Of a stretch of DNA of 58,061 nucleotides, positions 1 through 8,450 are shown piece after piece. This DNA is from Rhizobiales bacterium CCH10-E5 (GTDB lineage: Bacteria; Pseudomonadota; Alphaproteobacteria; Rhizobiales; Beijerinckiaceae). Below the pieces are notes generated by a model, which saw only the letters and a list, made by a program, of their open reading frames with translations, was not told where the DNA came from and did not search any database. The translations under genes and the position numbers were made by a program. The stretch is taken from the NCBI GenBank assembly GCA_001556125.1, contig LSIG01000132.1:1-58061 (forward strand), read 5' to 3'. How positions within the stretch are numbered: position 1 is the stretch's first letter; each line of letters begins with the position of its first letter.

Positions 1-12
1 CTCGATGGCGGC

Positions 13-42
13 GTTATAGGCGCCGCCCTCGCTCACTGTCAA
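13..42 (-). promoter_or_regulatory. Strong sigma-70-type promoter reading out of the window
   Basis: Read on the minus strand, positions 42-37 give TTGACA and positions 18-13 give TATAAC, separated by 18 bases. This is a near-consensus housekeeping promoter, much stronger than anything else noticed in the window. It fires leftward, so the transcript begins at or beyond the left edge. In alphaproteobacteria such near-consensus promoters often serve tRNA or rRNA genes. That identity is inference, because the gene itself is not in the window. Confidence 0.6.
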
Positions 43-375
43 CACGGTTTTTGAAGTTTTTTCGACAGCCGCTCTTAGCCTCCCACAACAGGGCCCGCGC
101 GACGTCCTGGGTGACTTCTGTCTACGCGCGCCCGCGAGCGGAGACGCCCGACGCCCGCAAACAGCCGCATTCGCACCGCACAGGAGCGCCGCCCGCGCCG
201 CCGGATTGATTCCGGCCGGCGAGACGGGCATGGTTCGCCCCGGCCGCGAGCACAGCCACGGCCGTCCGTTTTTCCGGTATCGTGCCGGCCCCGCGGCGCC
301 GTCCGGCGTCCCCGCTCCGATGTGCTCGGACCTCACGGCCCGGGCCCTTCGCTCCAGGATCGCAGACCGCTCACG
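43..375. other. Intergenic region without a gene
   Basis: This stretch separates the leftward promoter at the edge from the M23 peptidase gene. It is G+C-rich with several short G+C inverted repeats, for example around 203-222. No convincing coding frame or RNA gene was seen. The promoter for the peptidase gene is presumably here, but I could not identify -35 and -10 elements with confidence. Confidence 0.5.
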
Positions 376-2403
376 ATGAACGCCCAGCCCGAGTTCAATC
401 TGCCGGCCGAGCCGCTCGCCCCCGAGGCGGCGGCCCTTCTGGTCGATCTCGGGATCGAACCGCCGATCCGTCCCGACGGCGAGGATCCGCAGCCGCTTGA
501 CCGGCGCGGCGTTTCGCTGCGCTGGCTCGCCGCCTGCGCGCTGGTCGGATCCTGCGGCGCCGCTTTGTTGGGCGCCGCGATTCTGGTCGCGATGCGGGGC
601 GACACGGGCGTACCGGAGCAGCCCGAGGCGGTGACCGCGCGCGCCGCTTCCACCGCCGGTGACGGCGGCGGCGCCCGCAAAGGCGACAAGCTCGTCGCAG
701 ACCAGCCGGTCATGGCGGCGCGCCATTCGATCCGGGCCCCGATGTCGCAGCGCGTCGGCAACCGCGAGGTCATCCGCGTACGCCCCTTCGTGCGACTGGC
801 ATCCAGCCTCTCGCTGACCACGGGCGTCTACGCCACCAACATTCCGCCCTTCAATCCGCTGCGCCTCTTTGCCGAGGGCGGCCAGCCCAATGAGCGCTAC
901 GCCGAGCCGATCGTCGACGTGCCTGATGCCGACGTCACTATCGTCAAGCGCGACCTCGCCGATATCGTCATCCCGGCCGGACGCCCGCAGCTGGGTGATG
1001 CCGAGGTCATCACCCAGATCGAGGAGGAGCGGGCCAATCTCGCCGCCTCCGGGCGCCAGCGCGCACTGCCGATTCCCCCGCAGCTCATGCTGAGCCGTAC
1101 GCTCGGAAACGCTCCAACCCCCGCGAACACGCTCCTGTCCTATGCCCCGGCGACGGATACGCGCTTCTCCGGCATCGAGGTGCGCGTCGTTCCCGAGAAC
1201 GTCACCAACGCGCCCAAGACGCCGATCGCCGCCTCGCGCGAGCCTCTGGTCGAGGAAAAGTTGCTGCTCGCCAAGCGCGGCGAGAATTTCGAGCAGGTGA
1301 TGCGCGGCGCCGGCGCCGCGCCGGACCAGATCCGCTCGATGATGTCGGCCTTCGCCGGCCGGGTCCGCACCGCGCCGCTTCCCGATGGCCAGGTGCTGCA
1401 GGCACTCTACGCTCCGGGTCCCAATCCGGGCGACCCGCGCCAGATCGTGCGCGTCTCGCTGCTGACCAATGGCCAGCCGGACGGAACCGTCGCGGTCAAT
1501 GATCGCGGTGTCTTCGTGCTGGTGACGCTGCCGCGCCAGGAACTCGCGGCGCCGCAGCGGCCCCAGCGCCGCTCGGAGGACAGCGAGGACGAGGATGAGG
1601 AGGAGAGCGGCGGCGCCCGTCTCTATGAGAGCATCTACGAGACCGGCATGCGCCACGACCTGCCGCGGCCGCTGATCGATGAGCTCGTCAGGATCTTCTC
1701 CTACGACCTCGACTTCCAGCAGCGCGTCCGCGGGGGCGACAATCTCGAGGTGATCTTCACCGAGGAGGACGAAGGCGAGCGCGCGGAGATCCTCTCGGCC
1801 TCGCTGACGATCGGCGGCGAGACGCGCCGTGTCTTCCGCTTCCAGGCGCCGGAGGACGGCCTCATCGATTATTTCGACGAGGAGGGGAAGTCGCTGAAGA
1901 AGTTCCTGCTGCGCAAGCCGATCGCCGATGGCGAGATGCGCTCGGGCTTCGGCATGCGCTACCACCCGATCATGCGCTATTCGAAGATGCATACCGGCGT
2001 CGACTGGGCCAACCGCATCGGCACGCCGATCCTCGCCGCCGGCAACGGCACCGTGATCAAGGCGGAATGGGATTCCGGCTATGGCCGCCGCATCGAGATC
2101 CAGCACGCCAACGGCTATGTCACGACCTATTCGCACCAATCGGCCTTCGCCAAGGGCATCGCGCCCGGCGTCAAGGTGCGCCAGGGCCAGGTCATCGGCT
2201 ATCTCGGCTCGACCGGCCTCTCGACGGGACCCCACCTCCATTACGAGGTCCTGGTCAATGGCAGCTTCGTCAATCCGATGAAGATCCGCGTGCCGCGCGG
2301 CCGCGAGCTGCAGGGCCCGGCGCTGGTCGAATACAAGCGCCAGCGCGACGAGATCCAGGGCCTGATCGAGCGGGCTGGAGGAGCGGTCGCGCAACTGCGC
2401 TGA
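376..2403 (+). CDS. M23-family murein DD-endopeptidase, membrane-anchored
   Basis: A 675-residue protein with one N-terminal membrane segment (about residues 50-73), a long periplasmic region with an acidic low-complexity stretch (encoded near 1576-1610), and a C-terminal LytM/M23 domain. The zinc-site motifs are complete: a GFGMRYHP segment, HTGVDW with His539, and HLHYE with His620 and His622. Such enzymes cut peptide cross-links in peptidoglycan. Membrane-anchored M23 proteins of this layout in rhizobia (RgsM class) take part in polar growth; assignment to that group is inference. ATG 376 is preferred to the in-frame codon at 322, which adds a non-conserved leader. The gene stands alone on its strand. 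Confidence 0.9.
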   Translation: MNAQPEFNLPAEPLAPEAAALLVDLGIEPPIRPDGEDPQPLDRRGVSLRWLAACALVGSCGAALLGAAILVAMRGDTGVPEQPEAVTARAASTAGDGGGARKGDKLVADQPVMAARHSIRAPMSQRVGNREVIRVRPFVRLASSLSLTTGVYATNIPPFNPLRLFAEGGQPNERYAEPIVDVPDADVTIVKRDLADIVIPAGRPQLGDAEVITQIEEERANLAASGRQRALPIPPQLMLSRTLGNAPTPANTLLSYAPATDTRFSGIEVRVVPENVTNAPKTPIAASREPLVEEKLLLAKRGENFEQVMRGAGAAPDQIRSMMSAFAGRVRTAPLPDGQVLQALYAPGPNPGDPRQIVRVSLLTNGQPDGTVAVNDRGVFVLVTLPRQELAAPQRPQRRSEDSEDEDEEESGGARLYESIYETGMRHDLPRPLIDELVRIFSYDLDFQQRVRGGDNLEVIFTEEDEGERAEILSASLTIGGETRRVFRFQAPEDGLIDYFDEEGKSLKKFLLRKPIADGEMRSGFGMRYHPIMRYSKMHTGVDWANRIGTPILAAGNGTVIKAEWDSGYGRRIEIQHANGYVTTYSHQSAFAKGIAPGVKVRQGQVIGYLGSTGLSTGPHLHYEVLVNGSFVNPMKIRVPRGRELQGPALVEYKRQRDEIQGLIERAGGAVAQLR

Positions 2404-2512
2404 GCGCATGACTGAGGTTGCCGCCGCGGCGCGATCTGCCTTCAACGCTTGACTTAGACCGGCTGAACCGACAGGCGCAGGGACGGTTCTCCTCCTGCGC
2501 CGGTGTCGCACC

Positions 2513-3430
2513 ATGCTCGCCGCCCTGCTCGTCGTCCTGCCCGTCTTCGGGTTGATCGCCCTCGGCTATCTGGCGCGCTGGACGAAGCTATTGCGCGAGA
2601 CCACGGGCGAAGGCCTCTCCGACTTTGTCTTCGTGCTGGCGGTGCCCTGCCTTCTGTTCCGGACGCTGGCCAAAGCCGATGTGCCGCAAACCCAGCCCTG
2701 GGGTTACTGGATCGCCTACTTCACCGGCCTCGCCATCGTCTGGGCACTGGCGATGCTGATCGCGAGCCGCGTCTTCGCCCGCAAGGGGCCGGAACTCGTT
2801 GTTTCCGGCTTCGCTGCCGCGCAGTCCAACACCGTCTTCGTCGGCGTGCCCATGATCCTGAAGGCCTATGGCGAGGCCGGCGCCGTGCCGCTCGGCCTGC
2901 TGCTGGCGATCCACCTGCCCGTCACGATGACGGTCGCGACTTTGCTGGCGGAGGGCCGCACCGCCTCGCCCGCCCTGATGGTCCGCCGGCTCTTCACCCA
3001 TCCGATCATCATCGGCATCATCCTCGGCATGCTGGCCCGCCCCGTGGTCGACCAGCTGCCGGCTCCGTTCTGGACGCTGATCGACCTGATTGCGGGCGCC
3101 GCCGTGCCCTGTGCCCTGATCAGCCTCGGCATCAGCATGCGCCGCTACGGGCTCGAATCAGGGCTCGGCCTGCCGATGGCACTGAGCGCGCTCAAGCTCG
3201 GCCTGCACCCGCTGATCGTCTATCTACTGGCGACGAGGGTCTTCGACATGCCGCCGCACTGGTCCGGCGTGGCCGTTCTGTTCGCCGCCTGCCCCTGCGG
3301 GATCAACGCCTATCTCTTCGCCGAGCGCTATCGCCAGGGCGTCGCCGACGCCTCCAGCGCGATCACGCTCTCGACGCTGATCTCGCTCTTCACCACGGCG
3401 GCCTGGCTGACCTGGCTCGGCGTCGGCTGA
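2513..3430 (+). CDS. AEC-family (auxin efflux carrier-like) permease
   Basis: A 305-residue, strongly hydrophobic protein with about ten membrane segments in the two five-helix bundles typical of the AEC/Mem_trans family. Characteristic parts include an N-terminal GLIALGYLARW segment and a central QSNTVFVGVP segment between the bundles. Members export or take up organic acids or auxin-like compounds. The substrate cannot be told from sequence. It converges on gluQ with only 11 bases between stop codons and no visible terminator. No strong ribosome-binding site precedes ATG 2513, but the family start fits. Confidence 0.88.
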   Translation: MLAALLVVLPVFGLIALGYLARWTKLLRETTGEGLSDFVFVLAVPCLLFRTLAKADVPQTQPWGYWIAYFTGLAIVWALAMLIASRVFARKGPELVVSGFAAAQSNTVFVGVPMILKAYGEAGAVPLGLLLAIHLPVTMTVATLLAEGRTASPALMVRRLFTHPIIIGIILGMLARPVVDQLPAPFWTLIDLIAGAAVPCALISLGISMRRYGLESGLGLPMALSALKLGLHPLIVYLLATRVFDMPPHWSGVAVLFAACPCGINAYLFAERYRQGVADASSAITLSTLISLFTTAAWLTWLGVG

Positions 3431-3441
3431 CGGGGCCGCGC

Positions 3442-4332
3442 TCAGGCGAAGCCGAGGTCGCGCCTGATCTGCTCCGCCGTGACGCCCCTCGCCCGCAGAT
3501 CGGCGAGACTTTCCGATCCGCGGCTCTTGGCGAGCTTGCGCCCCTGTGCATCCGCCAGCAGGTCGTGGAAGCGATAGAGCGGTGTCGGCAGGCCGAGCAG
3601 CCGCTGCAGCAGCACGTGGATGTCGGTGGCGGCCTCGAGATCGCGCCCGCGTACCACATGCGTCACCCCCTGCAGCGCATCGTCGACCACGACGGAGAGG
3701 TGATAGCTCGTCGGCACGTCCTTGCGCGCCAGCACGACATCGCCCCAGCGGCGCGGCTGCGCGACCACGCGGGTCACACCGCCGGAGGCATCGAACACGT
3801 CATAGGTGAGCTCCTCCCCCGCGACCGCCAGCGCCCGCTCCAGATCGAGGCGCAACACATGCGGCGCCTCGATCGCGCCAGCACCCTCGCTCCGAATGCG
3901 CGCGCGACAGGTGCCGGGATAGAGCGGGGCACCATCCGGATCCGTCGGCCAGGGCTCATCCGTATCGGCACTGCGTGCGGCGGCGGCCGCCTTCACCTCC
4001 TGACGCGAACAGAAGCAGGGATAGACCAGCCCGCGCCGATGCAGATCGTCGAGGGCTGCGCGGTAGTCGCCGAAATGCTCGGACTGCCGCCGGACGCCGT
4101 CCTCGAAGATGATGCCGAGCCAGGCGAGATCCTCCCGCAGGGCGGCATCCAGCGCCGGCTTGCAGCGCTCGCGATCGATGTCCTCGATCCGCAGCAGCAG
4201 CCGTCCGCCCATCGCCTGGGCGAGGCGCTCATTCGTCAGGGCCGACAGCGCATGGCCGAGATGCAGCCGGCCGTTCGGGCTCGGCGCGAAGCGCAGGACC
4301 GGTTGTGCGGCGGCGGGAGGCGACGACGGCAT
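3442..4332 (-). CDS. gluQ: Glutamyl-Q tRNA(Asp) synthetase
   Basis: A 296-residue truncated glutamyl-tRNA synthetase paralogue. It carries the FAPSPNG signature and the HLGH class I motif (residues 24-27), and ends soon after the KLAKS (KMSKS-type) motif at residues 266-270. It therefore has the catalytic domain but no anticodon-binding domain, as expected for GluQRS, which loads glutamate onto queuosine at position 34 of tRNA-Asp. Cysteines in the CFC pair and the GTC motif could form the family's zinc site. The length matches the family. It is flanked by convergent and divergent genes, so it is probably transcribed alone. Confidence 0.93.
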   Translation of the reverse strand: MPSSPPAAAQPVLRFAPSPNGRLHLGHALSALTNERLAQAMGGRLLLRIEDIDRERCKPALDAALREDLAWLGIIFEDGVRRQSEHFGDYRAALDDLHRRGLVYPCFCSRQEVKAAAAARSADTDEPWPTDPDGAPLYPGTCRARIRSEGAGAIEAPHVLRLDLERALAVAGEELTYDVFDASGGVTRVVAQPRRWGDVVLARKDVPTSYHLSVVVDDALQGVTHVVRGRDLEAATDIHVLLQRLLGLPTPLYRFHDLLADAQGRKLAKSRGSESLADLRARGVTAEQIRRDLGFA

Positions 4333-4448
4333 TCGTCCTGTCTAGTGTCGCGGGGCGATGCGGCCAAGCGCTGGCCGTTCGGAACTGGGAGCGGCGAGCG
4401 TCGACCTGCTGACAGCGATCGGCGGCAGCGTGCGGCAAAGCGGGGGTC

Positions 4449-5093
4449 ATGACACAGCTCATCACCACGACAGCCGATCTCGAAGAGGGCATGGCGGCGC
4501 TCAGCCTGAGCGACCCCCGCTGGCATCCGATCATCGCCCGCACCGGCATCCCGCCGCTGCGGCGCCGGGAGGGCGGCTTTCCGGGGCTGGCCGCCATCAT
4601 CGTCTCGCAGCAACTGTCGGTGGCCAGCGCACGGGCCGTCTGGGCGCGCGTCGAGACGGTGCTGGCACCGCTCACTCCCGAACGCATCCTGGGGGCCGAC
4701 GACGAGGCGATGCGGCTGTCGGGCCTGTCGCGCCCGAAGCAGAAGGCGATGCGCGCCGTGGCCGCGGCGATCGTCGAGGACCGGCTGCGCTTCGACCGGC
4801 TAGCGGAGGCGAGCGCCGAAGAGGTCCACCATCATCTCACGGCGGTGCCCGGCATCGGCCCCTGGACGGCCGACATCTATCTGCTGTTCTGCCTCGGCCA
4901 TCGCGACGGCTTCGCGGCTGGCGATCTGGCGATCCAGGAGGCGGCCCGGGTCGCCTTCGGCCTGCCGGCGCGGCCGGGAGCCGCAGCGCTCGAGGCGCTG
5001 GCCGAGGGCTGGCGGCCCTGGCGCGGCGTCGCCGCACGGCTGCTCTGGGCCTATTACGCCGTGCTGAAGGCCCGCGAAGGCGTGAACGCCTGA
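4449..5093 (+). CDS. DNA-3-methyladenine glycosylase II (AlkA/HhH-GPD family)
   Basis: A 214-residue protein of the HhH-GPD base-excision superfamily. The helix-hairpin-helix lies at about residues 131-142 (TAVPGIGPWTAD), followed by the catalytic aspartate Asp159 in AAGDLAIQEA. It lacks the extra N-terminal domain of E. coli AlkA and matches the shorter alphaproteobacterial form. It removes alkylated purines from DNA. The four cysteines of an iron-sulphur cluster are absent, which argues against an EndoIII or MutY enzyme. Its stop codon lies 7 bases from the stop of the opposing aldolase gene. Confidence 0.9.
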   Translation: MTQLITTTADLEEGMAALSLSDPRWHPIIARTGIPPLRRREGGFPGLAAIIVSQQLSVASARAVWARVETVLAPLTPERILGADDEAMRLSGLSRPKQKAMRAVAAAIVEDRLRFDRLAEASAEEVHHHLTAVPGIGPWTADIYLLFCLGHRDGFAAGDLAIQEAARVAFGLPARPGAAALEALAEGWRPWRGVAARLLWAYYAVLKAREGVNA

Positions 5094-5100
5094 GCGATCG

Positions 5101-5880
5101 TCAGCGCCCCAGCACCGAAAGCGCGCTCTGCGCCGACCCGCGCAGGAAAGCGGTGTCGCTCATCACCGTCACGAGCTTCGCGCCCATCTCGAGGAAGCCC
5201 TTCGCGCGCTCGGCCGACTGCGCATAGATCGCGACCGGCTTCCCGACGGCCGAAGCCCGCGCGACGATGTGCCGGATCGCCTCGTCGACCTCGGAGGACA
5301 GCGCATTGACCGCCTTGCCGCCCGAGAGCGCGATGGAGAGGTCGGAGGGGCCGACGAAGACCGCGTCGATGCCCTCGAGCGCCAGAATATCGTCGAGGAT
5401 CGCCATCGCCTCGCGGGTCTCGATCATCGCGAAGGAGAGCGAGAAACGGTTCGCCTCGTGCAGATAGCCGTTCTGATCGAGCCCGGAGGCGCCGAGCCCG
5501 CCATAGCTGCCCCAGCTCCGCTCGCCCATCGGCGGATATTTGGAATAGGCCGCGAAGGCGCGGGCGTCCGCCATGGTGTTGATCATCGGCGCGATCACGC
5601 CGGACACGCCGGCATCGAACAGCCGCGAGACATTCTGGAACTCGCCGACGGCGATGCGCGCCAGCGCCGGCTTGCCGGCGGCGTTGATCAGCGGGATCGC
5701 CCGGATCACCTCAGCCAGCGTGATCGGCCCGTGCTGCATGTCGAGGGTGACGGCATCGAAACCCTCCTTCGCCAGCAGGCCGGCAATGGCGGGATCCTGC
5801 AGGCCGCACCAGGCGGAAACGAGGCTGTCTCCCCGGGCGAGACGATCGGCGAGGGAGGACAGGACGGTCTGTGAGGCCAT
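5101..5880 (-). CDS. HpcH/HpaI-family class II aldolase
   Basis: A 259-residue protein of the HpcH/HpaI aldolase family, which splits 4-hydroxy-2-oxo acids into pyruvate and an aldehyde using a divalent metal. The catalytic-type histidine is His50 in LDMQHGP. The metal-binding glutamate is in AMIETREA and the aspartate in VFVGPSDLS. The ATG at 5880 (MASQ) is preferred to the in-frame ATG at 5892, because the family starts near it and the upstream four residues are unlikely to be conserved. No pathway neighbours are present, so the substrate is unknown. Confidence 0.88.
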   Translation of the reverse strand: MASQTVLSSLADRLARGDSLVSAWCGLQDPAIAGLLAKEGFDAVTLDMQHGPITLAEVIRAIPLINAAGKPALARIAVGEFQNVSRLFDAGVSGVIAPMINTMADARAFAAYSKYPPMGERSWGSYGGLGASGLDQNGYLHEANRFSLSFAMIETREAMAILDDILALEGIDAVFVGPSDLSIALSGGKAVNALSSEVDEAIRHIVARASAVGKPVAIYAQSAERAKGFLEMGAKLVTVMSDTAFLRGSAQSALSVLGR

Positions 5881-5956
5881 GGCGCATTTCATCCGTTGCA
5901 GATCCCGCTCTTGGCTGGGCCGGCGGGTGCATCAGGTTGGACCGGGCCATGGCCGA

Positions 5957-5985
5957 AAAGCAAACGGGCGCCCATGCGCCCGTTT
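5957..5985 (-). terminator. Rho-independent terminator of the DUF1476 gene
   Basis: A perfect 10-bp stem (AAACGGGCGC at 5962-5971 with its complement at 5976-5985) encloses a 4-base loop. On the minus strand it is followed by TTTGCTTTT. It lies 44 bases past the DUF1476 stop codon, so it ends that minus-strand transcript before the aldolase gene. Confidence 0.8.
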
Positions 5986-6028
5986 CAATCGCGACCTGCG
6001 TTTGGAGAGGTCGGCTCGGCCACTGGCC

Positions 6029-6352
6029 TCAGCGGCCGGCCTGGATCTCGTCCGCGGCGCGCAGCAGCAGCTCGCCCATCACGCGGCGAATCTCGTCCTC
6101 GCCGACCGCCACGTTGCCGGCGGCGAAATCGCCCTTCACCTTGCGCAGCACGTCGTCGTCGCCGGCCTCCTCGAAATCGGCCACCACGACGGACTTGGCA
6201 TAGGCGTCGGCCTCAGTGCCCGACTTGCCGAGCTTTTCCGCCGCCCACAGGCCGAGCAGCTTGTTGCGCCGGGCCGTCGCCTTGAAGCGCAGCTCCTCGT
6301 CATGGGCGAACTTGTTCTCGAAGGCATCCTTGCGCTGATCGAAAGTCGACAT
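6029..6352 (-). CDS. DUF1476 protein, zeta-type inhibitor of F1-ATPase
   Basis: A 107-residue, charged, helical protein of the DUF1476 family. In Paracoccus denitrificans the family member is the zeta subunit that binds F1-ATPase and blocks ATP hydrolysis. This gene begins MSTFDQRKDAFENKFAHDEE, the typical N-terminal inhibitory segment of the family, and has the usual length. ATG 6352 matches the conserved family start. An in-frame ATG at 6376 would add eight extra residues. It is transcribed away from purC and ends at a clear terminator at 5957-5985. Confidence 0.9.
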   Translation of the reverse strand: MSTFDQRKDAFENKFAHDEELRFKATARRNKLLGLWAAEKLGKSGTEADAYAKSVVVADFEEAGDDDVLRKVKGDFAAGNVAVGEDEIRRVMGELLLRAADEIQAGR

Positions 6353-6720
6353 GCGGTAAAGTCCTTTGCGGGGCATGGCCGGGACGGCTCTGGAAGCACG
6401 CCGCAGCCATATAGGGTGCCCCCGTGGAACAGGCCAGTCCGGATTGCGGCGGAAGCGCAGGGCGCGCGCGAAAACACGCCGCGGCGGAGCGGTTTGTTGC
6501 GTTCGCGGTGCAGAAGCGCCATATAGCGCCGCATGGACGGCCCACTCGCCGTCCGCAAGATGAGCCGGCCGGGAGCGGGTTCCAGACCGATGTCGAGTCT
6601 CTCGGATTCGACGCGGACGGGGGCCGAACCGGCTGATCAGGGGCCCAGATCCCGCCGCGGGGCCACCCGCGTCCAGAGAAAGGCCGACCTTTGGATTTCC
6701 TCAAGCCACGGTATATCCCA
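6353..6720. promoter_or_regulatory. Divergent intergenic region between DUF1476 and purC
   Basis: These 368 bases hold the promoters of two diverging genes. Toward purC, TTGCGT (6497-6502) and TATAGC (6522-6527) are a weak promoter candidate with a long 19-base spacer. Toward DUF1476, a TATATG element is seen on the minus strand near 6410-6415 without a good -35 partner. No purine-repressor operator or riboswitch was recognised and no coding frame is convincing. Confidence 0.35.
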
Positions 6721-7485
6721 ATGAATCGCCGCCGTCGCATCTACGAAGGCAAGGCGAAGGTCCTCTATGAGGGACCGGAGCCCGGAACGCTGATCCAGCA
6801 CTTCAAGGATGACGCCACCGCTTTCAACGCCAAGAAGCACGAAGTCATCGACGGCAAGGGCGTGCTCAACAACCGCATCTGCGAGCACATCTTCTCCAAC
6901 CTGAACGACATCGGCGTGCCGACGCATTTCATCCGCCGGCTGAACATGCGCGAGCAGCTCATCCGCGAGGTCGAGATCATTCCGCTCGAGGTCGTGGTGC
7001 GCAACGTCGCCGCCGGCTCGCTCTCGACCCGTCTCGGGCTCGAGGAGGGCACGCAGCTGCCGCGCTCGATCATCGAGTTCTATTACAAGAACGATGCGCT
7101 CAACGACCCGATGGTCTCCGAAGAGCACATCACCGCCTTCGGCTGGGCGACGCCGCAGGAGATCGACGACGTCATGGCGCTCGCCATCCGCGTCAACGAC
7201 TTCCTCTCCGGCCTCTTCCTCGGCGCGGGCATCCGTCTCGTCGACTTCAAGATGGAATGCGGCCGCCTCTGGGAAGGCGAAATGATGCGCATCGTCGTCG
7301 CCGACGAGATCAGCCCCGATTCCTGCCGGCTCTGGGACATCAAGTCCAAGGACAAGCTCGACAAGGACCGGTTCCGCCGCGACATGGGCGGGCTGATCGA
7401 GGCCTATTCCGAGGTCGCGCGCCGGCTCGGCATCCTCGGCGAGAACGAGAAGCCCGGCCCCTCCGGTCCGCGGCTCGTCCAGTAA
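6721..7485 (+). CDS. purC: Phosphoribosylaminoimidazole-succinocarboxamide (SAICAR) synthase
   Basis: A 254-residue enzyme of purine biosynthesis that joins CAIR to aspartate using ATP. It starts [20 protein letters not shown], with the family's YEGKAK motif, and contains the conserved [25 protein letters not shown] and [12 protein letters not shown] segments. The length is normal. ATG 6721 matches the rhizobial start but lacks a good ribosome-binding site. A TTG at 6691 preceded by GAGAAAGG is a possible alternative adding ten residues. It leads a same-strand series with a lipoprotein gene, purS and purQ. Confidence 0.95.
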   Translation: MNRRRRIYEGKAKVLYEGPEPGTLIQHFKDDATAFNAKKHEVIDGKGVLNNRICEHIFSNLNDIGVPTHFIRRLNMREQLIREVEIIPLEVVVRNVAAGSLSTRLGLEEGTQLPRSIIEFYYKNDALNDPMVSEEHITAFGWATPQEIDDVMALAIRVNDFLSGLFLGAGIRLVDFKMECGRLWEGEMMRIVVADEISPDSCRLWDIKSKDKLDKDRFRRDMGGLIEAYSEVARRLGILGENEKPGPSGPRLVQ

Positions 7486-7502
7486 GCCTCGAAGCGCCCC
7501 TG

Positions 7503-8123
7503 ATGGCAGTCGCCCAGCCGGCCCTTCGGCTCATGACACGGGAGCGCCTGCGCTCCCGTTTTGATGTCGCGGGCCTGCTCGCGGCCCTGATGCTCCTGAC
7601 GGGCTGCGCCGGATCCTTCGGTCCGGGTCTGGCGGAGCTGCCCGCCTCGCAGGGCTGGACGCCCCTCCCCATCGGCGACTGGGTGCTGAACGAGGGCATC
7701 GAGGCCCGCACCATGGTGTTCTGCCCGCGCGAGGCCTGCGCGCAGCAGGGCTTCGCCGCCGTGCTTGCCTTCTCCGGCCGCGAGGCCGGGCGAATGGAGC
7801 AGGCGCTGAAGGCCGAGCCGGAGCGCCTCGCCCGCCTGTTCTCGAAGCCGCCCCCCGATCCGGCGCGCAAGCCGGCCGCGACCAAGCCCGCCGCCGGCAA
7901 GGCGGATGCGCGGCCCGGGAGCACGACGCAGGTGAGTCGTTTCGAGGCCGAAGGCACGAGCGGCCTCGTCGTCGAGATCCGCGCCCGCGGCGACGGCGCC
8001 AAGAGCGCGACGACCGCCATCCTGCATGGACGCGAGGGCGACCGGCTGGTCCTGGCCATCGCCGTCTCGCCCGATTCCGAAAGCGCCCGCCGCGATGCGG
8101 TGGCCGCATGGCGCAGCCGCTGA
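7503..8123 (+). CDS. Predicted lipoprotein of unknown function
   Basis: A 206-residue protein with a hydrophobic N-terminal segment ending in the lipobox LLTGC, so it is probably an outer- or inner-membrane lipoprotein. An alanine/proline/lysine-rich linker is encoded around 7850-7920. The rest shows no motif I recognise. ATG 7503 follows purC by 17 bases; a second in-frame ATG at 7533 is also possible. It sits between purC and purS, where purine genes would be adjacent in many relatives, and is probably co-transcribed with them. No role in purine synthesis is suggested by its sequence. Confidence 0.75.
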   Translation: MAVAQPALRLMTRERLRSRFDVAGLLAALMLLTGCAGSFGPGLAELPASQGWTPLPIGDWVLNEGIEARTMVFCPREACAQQGFAAVLAFSGREAGRMEQALKAEPERLARLFSKPPPDPARKPAATKPAAGKADARPGSTTQVSRFEAEGTSGLVVEIRARGDGAKSATTAILHGREGDRLVLAIAVSPDSESARRDAVAAWRSR

Positions 8124-8203
8124 TTCACGTGAAACCCGCCCCGGCGGTTGAGCCCGGTGCGATTCGCGGTTAAGGCAGCCGCAGAAAGCCTCCGGAGATC
8201 CCC

Positions 8204-8446
8204 ATGAAAGCCCGCGTCACCGTCACCCTCAAGACCGGCGTGCTCGATCCGCAGGGCAAGGCGATCGAAGGCGCGCTGAAATCGCTCGGGATCGAGGGCG
8301 TCGGCTCCGTCCGCCAGGGCAAGGTCTTCGACATCGAGCTGGCGGGCTCCGACCAGGCCGCGGCGGAAGCCGCCCTCAAGACCGCCTGCGAGAAGCTGCT
8401 CGCCAACACCGTGATCGAGAACTACCGCGTCGAGATCGGGGCCTGA
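8204..8446 (+). CDS. purS: Phosphoribosylformylglycinamidine synthase subunit PurS
   Basis: An 80-residue protein matching the small bridging subunit of the three-part FGAM synthase (PurS-PurQ-PurL). It has the family features: an N-terminal MKARVTVTLKTGVLDPQGKA strand and turn, a central GVGSVRQGK segment, and a C-terminal ending in NTVIENYRVEI. It helps carry ammonia from PurQ to PurL. It is followed after 4 bases by purQ. PurS with a separate PurQ implies that the organism uses the small-PurL type, but purL is not in this window. Confidence 0.95.
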   Translation: MKARVTVTLKTGVLDPQGKAIEGALKSLGIEGVGSVRQGKVFDIELAGSDQAAAEAALKTACEKLLANTVIENYRVEIGA

Positions 8447-8450
8447 TCCG

